This document shows, one piece after another, positions 9,221 through 20,770 of a DNA stretch of 64,000 nucleotides. How positions within the stretch are numbered: the first letter of the stretch is position 1; each line of letters opens with the position of its first letter. Under the pieces are notes generated by a model. It did not search any database and was not told the origin of the DNA. It saw only the letters and a list, made by a program, of their open reading frames with translations. The DNA is taken from the NCBI GenBank assembly GCA_024291935.2, contig JAGTYA010000026.1, forward strand, positions 3,707,501 through 3,771,500, written 5' to 3'. The stretch comes from Okapia johnstoni. Its lineage: Eukaryota > Chordata > Mammalia > Artiodactyla > Giraffidae. The position numbers were made by a program, and so were the translations under genes.

Positions 9221-12200
9221 ATGGGCTCACACTACAGCAGACCAGGTTTTGAAACTTGGTCCTCGTCTGTCACCCCTGCAGCCGCCAACCCCACATGACG
9301 GCCTATCCCTCTACGATTGACATCCTCAGCGCAGTGGACATGCAGGCACCCTGCATCCTGCCCCGCTGACTGCCGTACTCAGTTCACGGCTCTCCCCAAC
9401 CCCTCAACTATGGGCCAGACTCTGCTGCCCCAGGACCTTGGCACCTACTGGCTCCAAGGCTTAGAGCGGTCCTGCCCGTCCACTCTCGTCTGGAGAATGG
9501 CCTTTCCTGCCATCAGGCCAGGCAGCTTTCCGTTTTGTGTCCTCTCCCCCAGCCTCTCATCTCTCCTGTCTCTGTGCAATCTCGTCTCCCTCTTCAGACT
9601 GATTTGATGCGTGGTGGCTGAAGCAGGTGTCGGGACCCCAGGGGTGGAAGAAGCTACCTAAGGTGGACGCCAGTGCTAAGCAGATGGAGATCATGACGGC
9701 CGCAGAAGGTGGGCAGCCTGGGACAGGGACCATCACCAGCCAGGCCCCCGGGAGCCCTGACGCCCCTTGGAAGTGGTTGTCACGCACCCTGTTGTGTGGA
9801 CCTTGGTAAGTTGGGAGTGGCTTGTCACCATTGGGTGACTAGGGTGTCTCCCCTGCCAGCCTGTGAGTGACCACAGAGCACGGGTGGGGCACGTGTCCTG
9901 GACTAAAGTGCTCGGGCTTCCTGAGCCTCAGTCTTCCCATCTGTAAAATGGAGGTTGTGATCCTGGCCTGACAGGGCTTAGCAAGGTAAAGGCGTGATGG
10001 GGTGGCCGGGTGCCTGGTGTGTCTCAGTACTGATAAGGGGCTGGGCACACTGAGTTCCTGTTCCCAGTGTGGAGTAAGGACAGTGCAGGGTGCTGACCAC
10101 TTGCCACCCAGCCTCCCTGCCCCCACTCAGGCACAGCAAAGAGTCCAGAGGGGTACGCAGGGGGCTGATGCTGCTGCAGCTCTTGTGTCCCTTGGGCTCT
10201 GTGATGACCCCTTTGAAGGTGCCTACATTGACGGCCCCTTTGCAGCCGGTGTGGGGCTGGCCTGGGAGCTGGCACCCCGTCACCAGGGTCTGACTGTGGC
10301 TGGGGGGAACATCCCCTCAGTGGCCAGGGGCTTTGTGCAAGCCTGGCTGCATGCTGGCTGGGTGGCTGGAGACAATGGGGCCACGGCTGTGCTGAGGGCT
10401 GGCATAGCGGGCTGGCAGCGGAGCAGAACAAATCCGCAGGGACCTTCCTGCACCTCCGCCCGCACACGAAACCTAATCTGGCGGGGTGCGGGGCTGCGGC
10501 CAGGGTGGGGTGGGGGCCGCCGCGGCCTCGGGCTGCTGTGTGTGTTCACGGTAATTTGAGGGCTTCCACTGGGGGGTTCTCGATCATTTGATGTGGCAAT
10601 TAACGAGGGGACTTTTGTCATCCGGAAAGACACAGGCCGCCCACTTCAATCACCCTGTTTATGCCCCGGCAGAAGCAAACAGCCCCAGAGGCAGATAACG
10701 GGTGGACTTCAAACAGCTCAGGTCGGGTGCCCCTGGGACCGCCAGGCCGCGCTGCACCCCCCCGCCTTTCAAGCAAGCAAAGCGTTACTTTTCCCATGAG
10801 AAGTTCCGGCCTTAATGGCATCAGATGACAAAGGCGGACGCTCGCCCACTTGAGCCCTTTTCATGTGGGTACCTGGCTCTTGAGGTGGGTAGGGCAAGGG
10901 GCAGGTCATTTCCCATTGATTCAAAAAGATCACGTGCCCCCTCCAAGTGGAGCTGGCCGGGGGGTCTCCTGGATGACCGCAGGGGCCTGTGTCCCTGCCC
11001 CGTCTGTGTAGTACTGGCAGCTCCAGACTTAGGCGCCCCCAGAGGGGGCCTCCCTGTTCCCGTGAGCTTGGCTGTGGCTCAGATGATGACACAACAGCTA
11101 TGACCATGACGCCAGCCTGCCTCCAGCCCGTGCCGAGCACCACACGTGTGCTTCAGCCCCCAGACGGCCTCACTCCGACACCCCTGGCTCCCAGACCCAG
11201 GTGGAGAAGGCGCGGGGACTTGCTGGGGTCGCAGCTGGGCCCTACGGACTCGGCTACACCCACCACCCATCCCACCTGCCCGACCCCCTCTCTGCAGCTG
11301 AGGACAAGCTGAGACCTCGCTGGTCCTCCTTGTCTGGAAAAATGGGCCTTTCACCTAAACCCCGCCGCTGCTGTGGTGCAGAGGTGTTGGGAGGGCCAGG
11401 TAGAGAAAGGCCTCCACCTGTGCCAGGCACTTGTCAAAGCTCAGCTGGCTCCCAACTGGGCCTCCATCCTTTCGCCTGTGAGCTGGGGCACCAGACACGT
11501 CATCGGTGAAAAGTATCCAGCACACCTGCTGGGCGCCCGACCCATCCGACTAGCCTGGCCAGCGCCTGGCTGGGACAACACCTGCCCAGCGGACGTCTAA
11601 CCCCAGGCTCCTCACGGGCTCTCACGGCAGGAGCGCGGTGAGGGAGGTGGGTGGACAGGGAGAAAAGGGCTGGCGGGACCTCCGTGCCCATCTGTACCCA
11701 AGCCAAGTGCCACCCGAGCACTCACACAACAGACACAGACAGGCTCTTGTTGATGGAGCTCATTCAAGCCTTCATCATGGGCTGAGTCGTTCCTTCTAGA
11801 CCACGCTGCTGTGGACAGAGGGCAGAGAGGAGCCCGTGCTGCTAGAACTTCCGCTTGGTGGGGTCTGGTGGACAGTAAAGACAGACAGGACCCTCCCAGC
11901 GTGGTCAGCCATGGGACTAGGGGCAGAGGGAGGGTCTGTGTGGCCTTGGAAGTGAGAGGGGGCTTCCCTGGGATGGGCAGGGAGGGGGAGAGGGCAGGCC
12001 TGCGGAGGAGTGAGTCTGTAGGCTCAGGGACCAAGGTAGTGCCGGGTGGCTGGAGCTCACTGGGGGCCTGGCAGTGACCCCAGGGCCCCACCGGGAAAGG
12101 CCAGGCCTGCCAGTGAAAGGAGCGTGCTTTTAGCCTCAACGCCAAGGAGTCACTAAGATGAGGCTCTAGCCTTGCCATGCCGCCCTCCATGGCTCCCACG

Positions 12201-12489
12201 GCCTCCCCAGCGATCTCTTTCTTGCTCTGGTATTCAAGACCCAGCATAAAGTGGAGCCAATACCTCTAGTGATTAGGACTCCAGCCACCCCCTTGCACAC
12301 GCCAGCCCACCTCCAGTCTCCCCCTTCCCTAGACGTCTCCCACGATCCCACCCCTGCCCTCGGATCAGGAGAGTCCTTCATCCGAATGTCACCCCCTCTA
12401 ACCCGCCACCAGCCAGGAACTGGAGGATTTTCATCAAGGCCTTGTGGGAACATTGAGTCCCCTGGGAGGGCAGCTGACCCTAAGCTCCC
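9221..12489. other. GC-rich unique DNA, no gene
   Basis: Contains a MIR-like patch near 9885-10030 ('cctcagtcttcccatctgta') and a candidate regulatory block at 10545-10700. Open frames up to ~211 codons occur on both strands but have no recognisable domain, splice context or start context that would support them. Confidence 0.5.
10545..10700. promoter_or_regulatory. Candidate non-coding regulatory block
   Basis: A non-repeat stretch containing 'atcatttgatgtggcaatta', 'cacttcaatcaccctgttta' and 'gaggcagataacgggtggac' (a GATA-type core). It has balanced composition between GC-rich flanks. This is a weak inference from motif content alone. Confidence 0.2.
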
Positions 12490-12640
12490 TGGGTGGACTG
12501 CATGGACAAGCCTGCTGTGTGACCTCAAGTGAGGTATTAATGTCTCTAAGCCTCTCTGTCAAAAATGGGATAATAATAGTGAGTACCACCTGGGGTTGTT
12601 ACTGGGATTAAGTGAGCTAGTGGGTCCTGTGAGATAGGAT
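12490..12640 (+). repeat. MIR SINE
   Basis: The order 'tgctgtgtgacctcaagtga', 'aatgggataataatagtgag' and 'gggattaagtgagctagtgg' is the sense MIR core. Confidence 0.65.
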
Positions 12641-12694
12641 TGGCTTTACCATATATTGTATAATATAAGATGCCACTGATTCTAACCAGTGAAC

Positions 12695-12893
12695 CAGTGA
12701 AGTTGCTCAGTTGTGTCTGATTCTTTGTGATCCTTTGTGTACTATAGCCCACCAGGCTCCTCCATCCATGGGATTTTCCAGGCAAGAATACTGGCGTGGG
12801 TTGCCATTTCCTTCTCTAGGGGATCTTCCTGACCCAGGGATCGAACTCATGTCTCCCACATTGCAGGCAGATGCTTTACCGTCTGAGACACCA
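12695..12893 (-). mobile_element. Bov-tA SINE, antisense
   Basis: 'gtgaagttgctcagttgtgt' through 'ggcaagaatactggcgtggg' to 'accgtctgagacaccag', the antisense Bov-tA pattern. Confidence 0.85.
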
Positions 12894-12941
12894 GAAATGG
12901 CCACTGCTTCTAAGAATCACCATTATTTTATATCCCCCTAG

Positions 12942-13012
12942 GGAAGCCTGGCGTACTGCAGTCCATTGGGGTCACAAAGAGTCAGACACGACTGAGCAAC
13001 TGAACAATAATA
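12942..13012 (+). mobile_element. Bov-tA/BovB tail fragment
   Basis: 'gcctggcgtactgcagtcca' and 'agagtcagacacgactgagc' are the shared 3' tail of BovB-derived elements. The body is absent. Confidence 0.7.
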
Positions 13013-13014
13013 AG

Positions 13015-13228
13015 AGGGCTTCCCTGGGGGCTCAGTGAGTAAAGAATCTGCCTGCCATGCAGGAGGCTCGAGTTCAGTCCCTGGGTGGGGAAGATCCCCT
13101 GGAGAAGGAAATCGCCACCCACTCCACTATTCTTGCACCGGGAAACCCCATGGACAGAGGAGCCTGGCGGGCTACAGTCCATGGGGTTGCAAAGAGTTGG
13201 ACACGAATGAGTGACTGAACACAACAAG
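13015..13228 (+). mobile_element. Bov-tA SINE
   Basis: 'gggcttccctgggggctcag', 'tctgcctgccatgcaggagg' and 'gcaaagagttggacacgaat' give a full sense Bov-tA, placed immediately after the tail fragment at 12942-13012. Confidence 0.88.
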
Positions 13229-13372
13229 GCGGAGGGAAAGCTGACAGTTAAACCATGACACATCTCAGAAGGTCCCTTTGAAGGAGCCATGGAGTTCATA
13301 TTTTAAGTGGAAGGAAGGATTTGAGGGTTTTAAGCTAAGAAACTACAAGAACAGATGAAACTACAAGAGCCT

Positions 13373-13583
13373 GTGTGTGTGCTAAGTTCCTTCAGTCCTG
13401 TCCAACTCTTTGGCACCGCATGGATGGTAATCCCAGGCTCCTCTGTCCGTGAAATTCTCCAGGCAAGAACACAGGAATGGGTTGCCATTTCCTTCTCCAA
13501 GGGACCTTCCCGACCCAGGGATCGAACCCTCATCTCTTGCGTTGGAAGGCATGTTCTTTACTACTAGACCCACCCGGGAAGCC
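13373..13583 (-). mobile_element. Bov-tA SINE, antisense
   Basis: 'gtgtgtgctaagttccttca' through 'cccgacccagggatcgaacc' to 'acccacccgggaagcc'. Confidence 0.87.
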
Positions 13584-16274
13584 AGAGTTAAGGCCCAAGA
13601 GGCCTCAAGTTGCTGCCCTTCTGGGATTTGCCCCTTGGAATTCCAAAGCTGGAAAGAATTGGGGAAACAGAGACCCAGAGAAGAGGAGGCCAAGCCTGGG
13701 GTCTCCTGGGGAATGGGGGATGAGTCTCCTTGGAGCAGAGGTCCCTCCCCTGCAGCGGCCGCCACAGTCCTTGTCTCCCTGCCACGCCATCACATCCCCA
13801 CTGCGGCCCACTGGGCGGTGGGCCCAGCGAAGGTCTGCAAAGTCGAGTTTTCAGTGGTCAGCTCCTGTCCAGACATAAAAGGGACTCGGGGCTGATGCGT
13901 CGGGGTCCAGGAGAAGCTCCTCTGTGAAGCTCCCCACACCCCACTTTTCCACTTATTCAGTGTCACATCTGCCTGATAGAGCTGGAGGGACTGGAGATAA
14001 AACCAGGGTGTCATGACCAGCAGGAGAGTTGGACAGGTAAACAGCTGGCGATCACAGGAGCACCAGCCTGGAGAGGTCCAGGCAGACTTCCTGGAGGAGG
14101 GAGCGGAGGCCCAAGGCAGCGTGGCTGTAGCAGCTGGATACCAGCACCTCCAGAGTTTGGACCTCCTTCCCGGAGTCCTGGGTTCCCTCTCCTGCTGGGA
14201 AGTTCTCAAGCGAGAGCCGCCGTGGCCCGGAGGTCCTGGTTTCTTTCCTGCAACATACTCAGCCTTGTTGGCCCGGTTAAGTGTCAGCCTGAGGGCAGGG
14301 GTCCTTTCTCCATAGAGCGCCAGTGGGATGCTGAGCCCTTGTTTCAAGATCCAGACAGGGCGGGAGGCAGGTGCGAGGACCCAGCTCTGCGCTTGCTTGC
14401 TGTGTGACCTTGGGTAGAAGGCTGCCCCTCTCTGCGCTGGCAACATCTCTCTTCCAGACACCCAGACACCAGACTGTCACCACCCTCCTTGTCAGTGAAG
14501 GAGGAGGTGGGGGTCCTGACTCAGGGCTCTGCCCCCAAGCCTAGCACCTTCCACTTCTGCCCCTGCCCCTCCACATGGCAGCCACCGTCCCAACCTCCTT
14601 GCCAGGTGGGAGGACTCAGGCCCCACATCCTGGAGCATGCCGGGCTTGGCCTGGCCTCCACTGCAGCTGGCTGCCCCTGCCCCTCTCTTCCTGCAGCATC
14701 CTCCTTCCTCCTGCGCACGGCAGCTGGCACCTTCTCAACATTTAGGCCACCGAGAAGCCTTGTGTGTCTACTGGGTCTTGGGTACCTCTCTTGGGGGATG
14801 AGCCAGACTTCTTTGACTTTGTAGAGAGCAAAGCTGCAGTTCCCCCATCGTGATGGTGGTCATGCAGTCACCATCATCACCATCACCACTGTCAGGCCAA
14901 ACGGGCTTGGTGGCAGGGAATGGGTTTGGTGGCAGCTCCGCTGAGCAGCCTCAGAGATTCTGGAACCAGGGAGGAGGCTCAAAGCCTTTTCAGCTGACCA
15001 CAGTGGAGGAAAGGAAGATTCCAGAGCAGTGTAGACCGCCAGGTAGGTGCCTAGAGGTGCTGCCCGGCTGGTGGATCTCTCGAGGCCAACTCTGAAATTA
15101 ACAAGGACCTGGGACTGTGAGTATTGTGGAGGATGGGGAGCTGGGCACCCCTAGCTGCAATGTGGTGGCGGGGGAGGGGTGGGCAGCCTGACCCTCAGGG
15201 AACCACGGAGTTGCTGGTGGTCACTGCAGCTCCTTTAGTGACCAGTCAGCCCTTCTGCATTCTGCCCCCACAGAAAGGCTCCTGAGGGAGTCTGTCTCCT
15301 GGGGACAGGCCTTTGACAGCTTCCTGGACATGGGCTGAAGTAGCTGGCTTTTGAGCATCTAAGACAGTAATTTGCCACTTCATTATGAGCTTGATGGATG
15401 AGCGCTGAGCGGCTCCTGGGTCGCCCGAGGCTGGAGAAATGCTGCTGACGTGCATGACAATATGTTTTCTTACCGCCCCAGCCCTGGTGACAGGCCCCTC
15501 AAAGGAACTGCAGTCCCTGCAGAAGCGATTCACGGATTCACGCACTCGCCTTTTTGTGGCGCTGAGGTCGGCAGCTTTTATTTGGCGGTGGAAGAAAGGG
15601 CCACCAGCCCCTCGTTGTCTCCGGGAATGCCTTCCCCGAGGGCCACCAGCCCCTGACCAGCCTGCGCGAGGCCCCCTTTCATTCTGATGAGCTTTCAAAA
15701 AGCCCTGCTATAGCTGATGGTGGCAGGGGGGAGGGGGGACCTGGTCCCCTACCCAGGGCCAGAGTTAGCTGCCTTCGCTGGCTGCACTGGATTCCAAGAG
15801 AGAGGAAGGGGCTCCTGCCATCTTAGACATAATGCAAGCCAGCACCAGGTCCCCACGGTGCTCTGGACCGCCGCCCCCGCCCCCCCCCCCCCCGACGCCA
15901 ACGTCATCAAGGATGAACTGTACCATCCATCAATGGGGCTCTTGTTCTCATTAAACTGTAACCTCCGGGATGGCTGTTCCTATTGGGTGTTAGACTCCAG
16001 CCTGGGGATAAACAAACCTGGGAGAGACCCACCTTGGGTCGGCTTTGCTGGGGAAACTGGATCCGCCTCCCACCCCGAGGGTTCCTCCTCACCTGAGAGA
16101 ATACATTCCAATCTCCGTCACAGGAGGGCACACAAGTCAGCACGTGCGTCAAAAGCCACACAGCTGGGCACCACAAGGAGTGGGTTTTCCCGAGTATAAA
16201 GAGCAGTTACCTCTCTCGGGGTCAGGACACAGGAAGAGGAGCAAGACCTCTTCGACTGTATTTCCTGTGGGGAA
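13584..16274. other. Unique GC-rich DNA
   Basis: Contains a MIR-like snippet near 14380-14440, a CAT/CAC-rich run near 14866-14890, a candidate regulatory block at 15340-15610 and a run of 14 C at 15880-15893. No gene is supported. Confidence 0.5.
15340..15610. promoter_or_regulatory. Candidate non-coding regulatory block
   Basis: Non-repeat DNA with 'gacagtaatttgccacttca', 'ttatgagcttgatggatgag' and 'cggcagcttttatttggcgg'. It looks like constrained non-coding sequence (mixed composition, dense A/T-core motifs), but conservation could not be tested. Confidence 0.2.
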
Positions 16275-16482
16275 CATTGCCTGGTAGCCCAGATGGTAAA
16301 GAATCCATCTGCCAATGCAGGAGATGAGGGTTCGATCCCTGGGTTGGGAAGATCCCCTGGAGAAGGAAATGGCTATCCACTCCAGTGTTCTAGCCTGGGG
16401 AATTCCATGGACAGAGGAGCCTAGTGGGCTACAGCCCATGGGGGTCACAGAGAGTCAGAGACGACTGAGTGACTAACACACC
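16275..16482 (+). mobile_element. Bov-tA SINE
   Basis: 'tggtagcccagatggtaaag', 'gagggttcgatccctgggtt' and 'cgactgagtgactaacacac', the sense orientation. Confidence 0.87.
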
Positions 16483-16487
16483 ACACA

Positions 16488-16835
16488 AAGATGCCCACGT
16501 CCTGATCCCCAGAAGCTGTGACTTTATAGGGCAAACGGGCCTTTGCAGGAGAGACTGAGTTAAGGATCTTGAGATGGGGAAATTGTTCTGGATACTAAGA
16601 CGTGGAGTGTCGTCATAGCATCCTTATAAGAGGGAGTCAGGAAGGTCAGAGCTAGAGGGGCTGTGACCACAGAAGCAGAGATCAGAGTGACCCAGGGAAG
16701 GGGTCACAAGCCAAGGATGCAGGTGATCTGTAGGAAGAGAAAAAGGTGAGGAACCAGAGTCTTTCCTGGAAGCTCCAGGAGGAAGCGGCTACATTGGTCT
16801 GGGTTCCTCTGGCCTCCAGAGCTGTGAGAGAATCA
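16488..16835 (+). repeat. MaLR/MLT1-like LTR fragment
   Basis: 'gcccacgtcctgatccccag', 'gttaaggatcttgagatggg', 'catccttataagagggagtc' and 'ctggcctccagagctgtgag' follow the sense MLT1-type order. It is an old decayed copy. Confidence 0.5.
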
Positions 16836-16957
16836 ATGTGTGTGTTTTTTTTAAGACATCAACAGGCATATGAAATAGCCTTGTTTGGCAGATATGACTT
16901 TAGAATCAAGTCAATATTTCATGTAATTAAAAAAAATGAGATTGAATTCTAAGTTAA

Positions 16958-17161
16958 TGTGTTAGTTGTTCAGTCATGTCCAACTCTTTGCAATGCATAG
17001 ACTGTAGCCCTTCAGACTCCTCTGTCCATGGGATTTTCCAGGCAAGAATATTGGGGTGGTTTGCCATTTCTTTCTCCAGAGGATCTTCTCAATGCAGGGA
17101 TAGAACTCAGGTTTCCTGCATTGAAGGCAGATTCTTTACTGTCTGAGCCACCAGGGAAGTC
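16958..17161 (-). mobile_element. Bov-tA SINE, antisense
   Basis: 'tgttagttgttcagtcatgt' through 'ggcaagaatattggggtggt' to 'gagccaccagggaagtcc'. Confidence 0.85.
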
Positions 17162-17734
17162 CCTGGTGAATTAGAAGAGGAATCCCTAAATGTCAAAAAT
17201 AAAATGGAAAAACAAAAGGACAGCTACAGCCACCAACTCAGACTGTCTCAGACTCTGCAACAGGACTGTTTGACAGTACGTCTCAGTGCCGAGTCCACTG
17301 CTGGCAAGTTCAAGGTTCTGAGCGGAAAAGGGAGCTGGGGTACTGCAGGGTCTCCCCCTCTACCGCAGCCCTCCTGCAAATGAGGAAACAGGTGGGATGG
17401 TGGGGCAGGTGTGGGGGGGTGGTCACCTACTGTCACAGTTCAACCCGGCCTCCCCAGGAAGAGGATCTTAAAACCTACTGGATCGGAGCACAGCCTGGGC
17501 CTGAGTCCAGGCAGCCCCTCTGCCTCTCTCAGACTTGATCTCCCGGGGTTGAGCCGCTCCTCCACCCGGGAACAGGCCTTTTCTGGGGCAGCAGTGGCCT
17601 GCTGGGTGGTAAGAAGCTCTAGGGGCCTCCAGGCCCAGCACTGCCCAGGAGCCTTTCTTTCAGCGTCCGTCTGTTCACCTGCCGCAACCCTCCAGGTGTT
17701 ACTGAACCAAACTTGCATCCACTTGCAATAAAAC
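17162..17734. other. Unique DNA, nothing recognised
   Basis: No repeat family or gene is supported. Confidence 0.45.
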
Positions 17735-18260
17735 CAATCTACTGACATCAGGTTGTGGTGAAGGAAAGCACTGCATTTATTGCAGGCGCCAAGCAAGGAG
17801 TCCAGGTAGCTGGTGCTTCAGAGACCCCAAATTTCCAAAAGCCTTTCAGGCAAAGGTTTTCAAAGACAGGGGAAGGGAGGGGTGTTGTGTGTGTGTGGTG
17901 GGGGGGCGGGGGCGGTGTGTGACCAGTTCATGGACTTTCTTCTGATTGGTTGGTGGTGAGGTAATCGGGAGTCAACATCTTCAATCTTCAGTCTCCAACA
18001 GGTGTGGGGTCTCCGTGCTTGTGGGCAGCACACAGTTAACTTCTCCCGCTTGGTGGGGGCGTCCAGGGTCTGCAAACCAGCTCAGAGGACACGGCTCAGA
18101 GTATTATCTACAGCCCTGGAGGAGGACCTCAAGGTACCTGACTTTGCTTCGTGGCTAAACTATTATTAACTGGTCTTGTTTGACTGTTTTCCTTTCTTTT
18201 TGCATTTTCTCACTTATCTGATTAAGTTTAGTCTTTGGAGCTCACCGAAGGCCTAGGAGG
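17735..18260 (+). repeat. Possible endogenous-retrovirus LTR-like repeat
   Basis: Segments such as 'cagcactgcatttattgc'-like sequence near 17768, 'cttctgattggttggtggtg' and 'ggctaaactattattaactg' look like a dispersed LTR-type ruminant repeat. I cannot name the family, and no coding region remains. Confidence 0.3.
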
Positions 18261-18499
18261 ATAGAGTTTTCTATAGACAAGAGTCAGGTGAAGAACTTGT
18301 GGGGGGAGTCTGTTCTGGGAAGGCCCCATAGAGCCCTGTTTGATTATACAGACTCTGCATGCAGCCGTGGGTGGGACAGAATGAGCTCATCATGGGCATG
18401 ACGTGGGTGACATGTCACGTGACCAGTGCAAGGGGCAGGCACAGGTGAGGACTTGAGGTTCTCCCTAGAGTGGTCAGGGAAGCTCCTCTAGGGGGAGAT

Positions 18500-18905
18500 T
18501 GAGTGTCATACTGGGCAAGTTCCGCATGCCTGAGCATCCTCACCTGTGACATGGGGCATCCTCACTTGTGATATGGGGACCACGTCTGCTCTATTGTAAG
18601 TTGCTGGGAGTGTGGAGTGAGCTATAGCCTGAGACATACCCAAGAGAAAGTCGCTCAGGTGTGTCTGACTCTTTTTGACCCCATGGACTGTAACCCACCA
18701 GGCTCCTCTGTCCATGGAATTCTGCAGGTAAGAATACTGGAGTGTGTACTGGTCCCTTCTCCAGGGGATCTTCCTGACCCAGGGATTGAACCCAGGTCTC
18801 CCGCATCACAGGCAGATTCTTCACCATCCGAGCCACCAGGGAAGCCCCAAGACCTCAGTAAATGGCAGCCACTGTCATTGTTGCTGCCACTGTTATTGTC
18901 ATTCA
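18500..18905 (+). repeat. MIR SINE split by a Bov-tA
   Basis: The left half (18500-18645) has MIR-like 'tgatatggggaccacgtctg'. The right half (18847-18905) resumes with 'gacctcagtaaatggcagcc', the usual MIR 3' end. The Bov-tA at 18646-18846 lies between them. Confidence 0.5.
18646..18846 (-). mobile_element. Bov-tA SINE, antisense
   Basis: 'aagtcgctcaggtgtgtctg' through 'tcctgacccagggattgaac' to 'gagccaccagggaagccc'. Confidence 0.88.
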
Positions 18906-19269
18906 GACGAGGTTCATCCCAGAACAGAGCTATTCCCATAATTAATATTGCTTATTGATCATTCATTTAACAAGTGCTTACACTGCAATGTGTGCAGTGT
19001 GTGTCTCAGTCCGAAGTCTCTGAGGCCCCTCCAGCCACAGCAGCTGGCAGAGCACAGCTGTTTCCTCCAGGAGAAAGGGGAGGGAGAGATAACGAAGGTG
19101 ACTACTGTCCAGATTAAGCCGGAAACTTCCCCAGGTGGGCAGTAATACTGGATGGCCAAGGTCAGTCCTGGGTCAGTGCAGGTGAGCCCCATGGGGCACT
19201 TTGTGGACTTAGAGGGTCTCAATCTGAGGATGCGGAAGTTGAGATTTGGTGAATCAGAAGCGGTCAAGG

Positions 19270-19360
19270 TGGACTTTCTGATGGCTCAGTGCTAGAGAAT
19301 CTGCCTGTCAGTACAGGAGACACAGCTTCGATCCCTAGTCTGGGAAGACTAGACCTGAGG
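19270..19360 (+). mobile_element. Bov-tA SINE, 3'-truncated
   Basis: The tRNA head 'ggactttctgatggctcagt' and 'gcttcgatccctagtctggg' are present. The second half of the SINE is missing. Confidence 0.65.
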
Positions 19361-19429
19361 AATGTTTTATATCCTGCATCTCTCTAAGTGTTACAGGATC
19401 TAGTTTTGAAGTGGGAGTAGAAAGGATTG

Positions 19430-19860
19430 TAGCAGTTAGCTATTGCTGTGTAACAAACCAGCCCCAGACACAGCAGCTTTGTATGGTAAACATTTGTTTC
19501 TGTTTTTAACCCAGTGGCTCAGTTGGGCAGTTGTGCTAATCTGGATCAGGCTTCAGCGACTTGACTGGTGTCATTTTTAAGTCTACAGTCGGCTGGTGGG
19601 TCATCTGGCGGCTGGCTGGTCTGTGATGGCCTCACTCCCATAACGGTGGGCTGGCTCTGAGCTGGGAAGATGGGGGCAGCATAGCTACATGTCGCCCCCA
19701 CTTCCAGCAGGCTAGCCTGAGTTGGTCCACATGGCAGGGACCATGTGTCCTCCTGGGCCCTAGACTCAGAACTGCCAATGGTTCTCTGCTGCCACACATT
19801 ACTGGCTGAAGCAAAGATCATCCTAGTTTTGGGGAAGGGGGCGGGTAGCACAGGGAAATA
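19430..19860 (-). repeat. Old LTR-like repeat (MaLR or related), antisense
   Basis: 'agttagctattgctgtgtaa' and 'caaaccagccccagacacag', followed by a decayed body, resemble the antisense end of MaLR/MER-type LTRs. Weak family call. Confidence 0.35.
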
Positions 19861-20550
19861 ACATTTTGCCTCCTGATGGGAATTTCTGCATCCAGAGGTA
19901 TGGATTCAGGGACAAAGCAATTAGGGACATTTCTTTCTGCAGTCACTCAGGCACAAGGACCAACAGAATGGCTTTAAAGAGGGGACCAGCCCAGAATTAG
20001 AGGAGATGCTGTGTAAACAACATTTTTAGAAAGCAACTCAGATTCCAGCGAAGAACTGGACTTCACATTTTCCTCTAAAAGCCACTGTGCATGCTGTTCC
20101 CTCTTCCTGGAGTTACTTTCCCCATATCCTTCTCTGTACATTTTTTAAACAAGAAAACATTCTCCCTGATTTAAAAAAAAAACACAACTTTATTTGTGAG
20201 CACAGTCTCAACTTTTGTTTGTGAGAATGTCAGAGAAATTTTGTAGGACGTAGGAAGACTTGTCACTGGCCAACACACGAGGTCAGTCTGTGGACGAGAC
20301 AGGAATCTCAAGGTTCGCTTCACACACAAGTTTGCCCTGCTGGAGGGGAGGAGATGCATCTGTACGCTGAGTCTGAGTGAAATAAATAAGTGATGGGAAG
20401 AGGGGACAGCTTTTCCCTAGAAAAGAATTCCTTTGAATAAATGTAGAAAGAACTGGGAAAATAGAAAGTTACTAAGACAGATTCACACCCTGGTATGATG
20501 CCCTTAGGAGGGCACGTCACTTGCAAAAATGTAACCTAATTGTGTAAAAG
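19861..20550. other. Unique DNA, nothing recognised
   Basis: AT-moderate unique sequence without gene or repeat evidence. Confidence 0.45.
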
Positions 20551-20770
20551 AGGCTTCCCTCATGGCTCAGACAGTAAAGAATCTCCCTGCAATGCAGAAG
20601 ACCCGGGTTTGATCCCTGGGCCTGGAAGATCCCCTGGAGTAGGGAGAGGCAACTCACTCTAGTATTCTTGCCTGGGAAATCCCATGGACAGAGGAGCCTG
20701 GTACGCTATAGTTTATGAGGTCTCAAAGAGTCTGACACAGTTGAGCAACTAACACACACACAAACACACA
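20551..20770 (+). mobile_element. Bov-tA SINE with CA-rich tail
   Basis: 'aggcttccctcatggctcag', 'gacccgggtttgatccctgg' and 'cagttgagcaactaacacac', with an acac tail. Confidence 0.88.

Noticed and set aside
10002..10559. 185-codon open frame on the + strand
   Set aside because: No recognised family, overlapped by antisense frames of similar length, and includes MIR-like sequence at its start.
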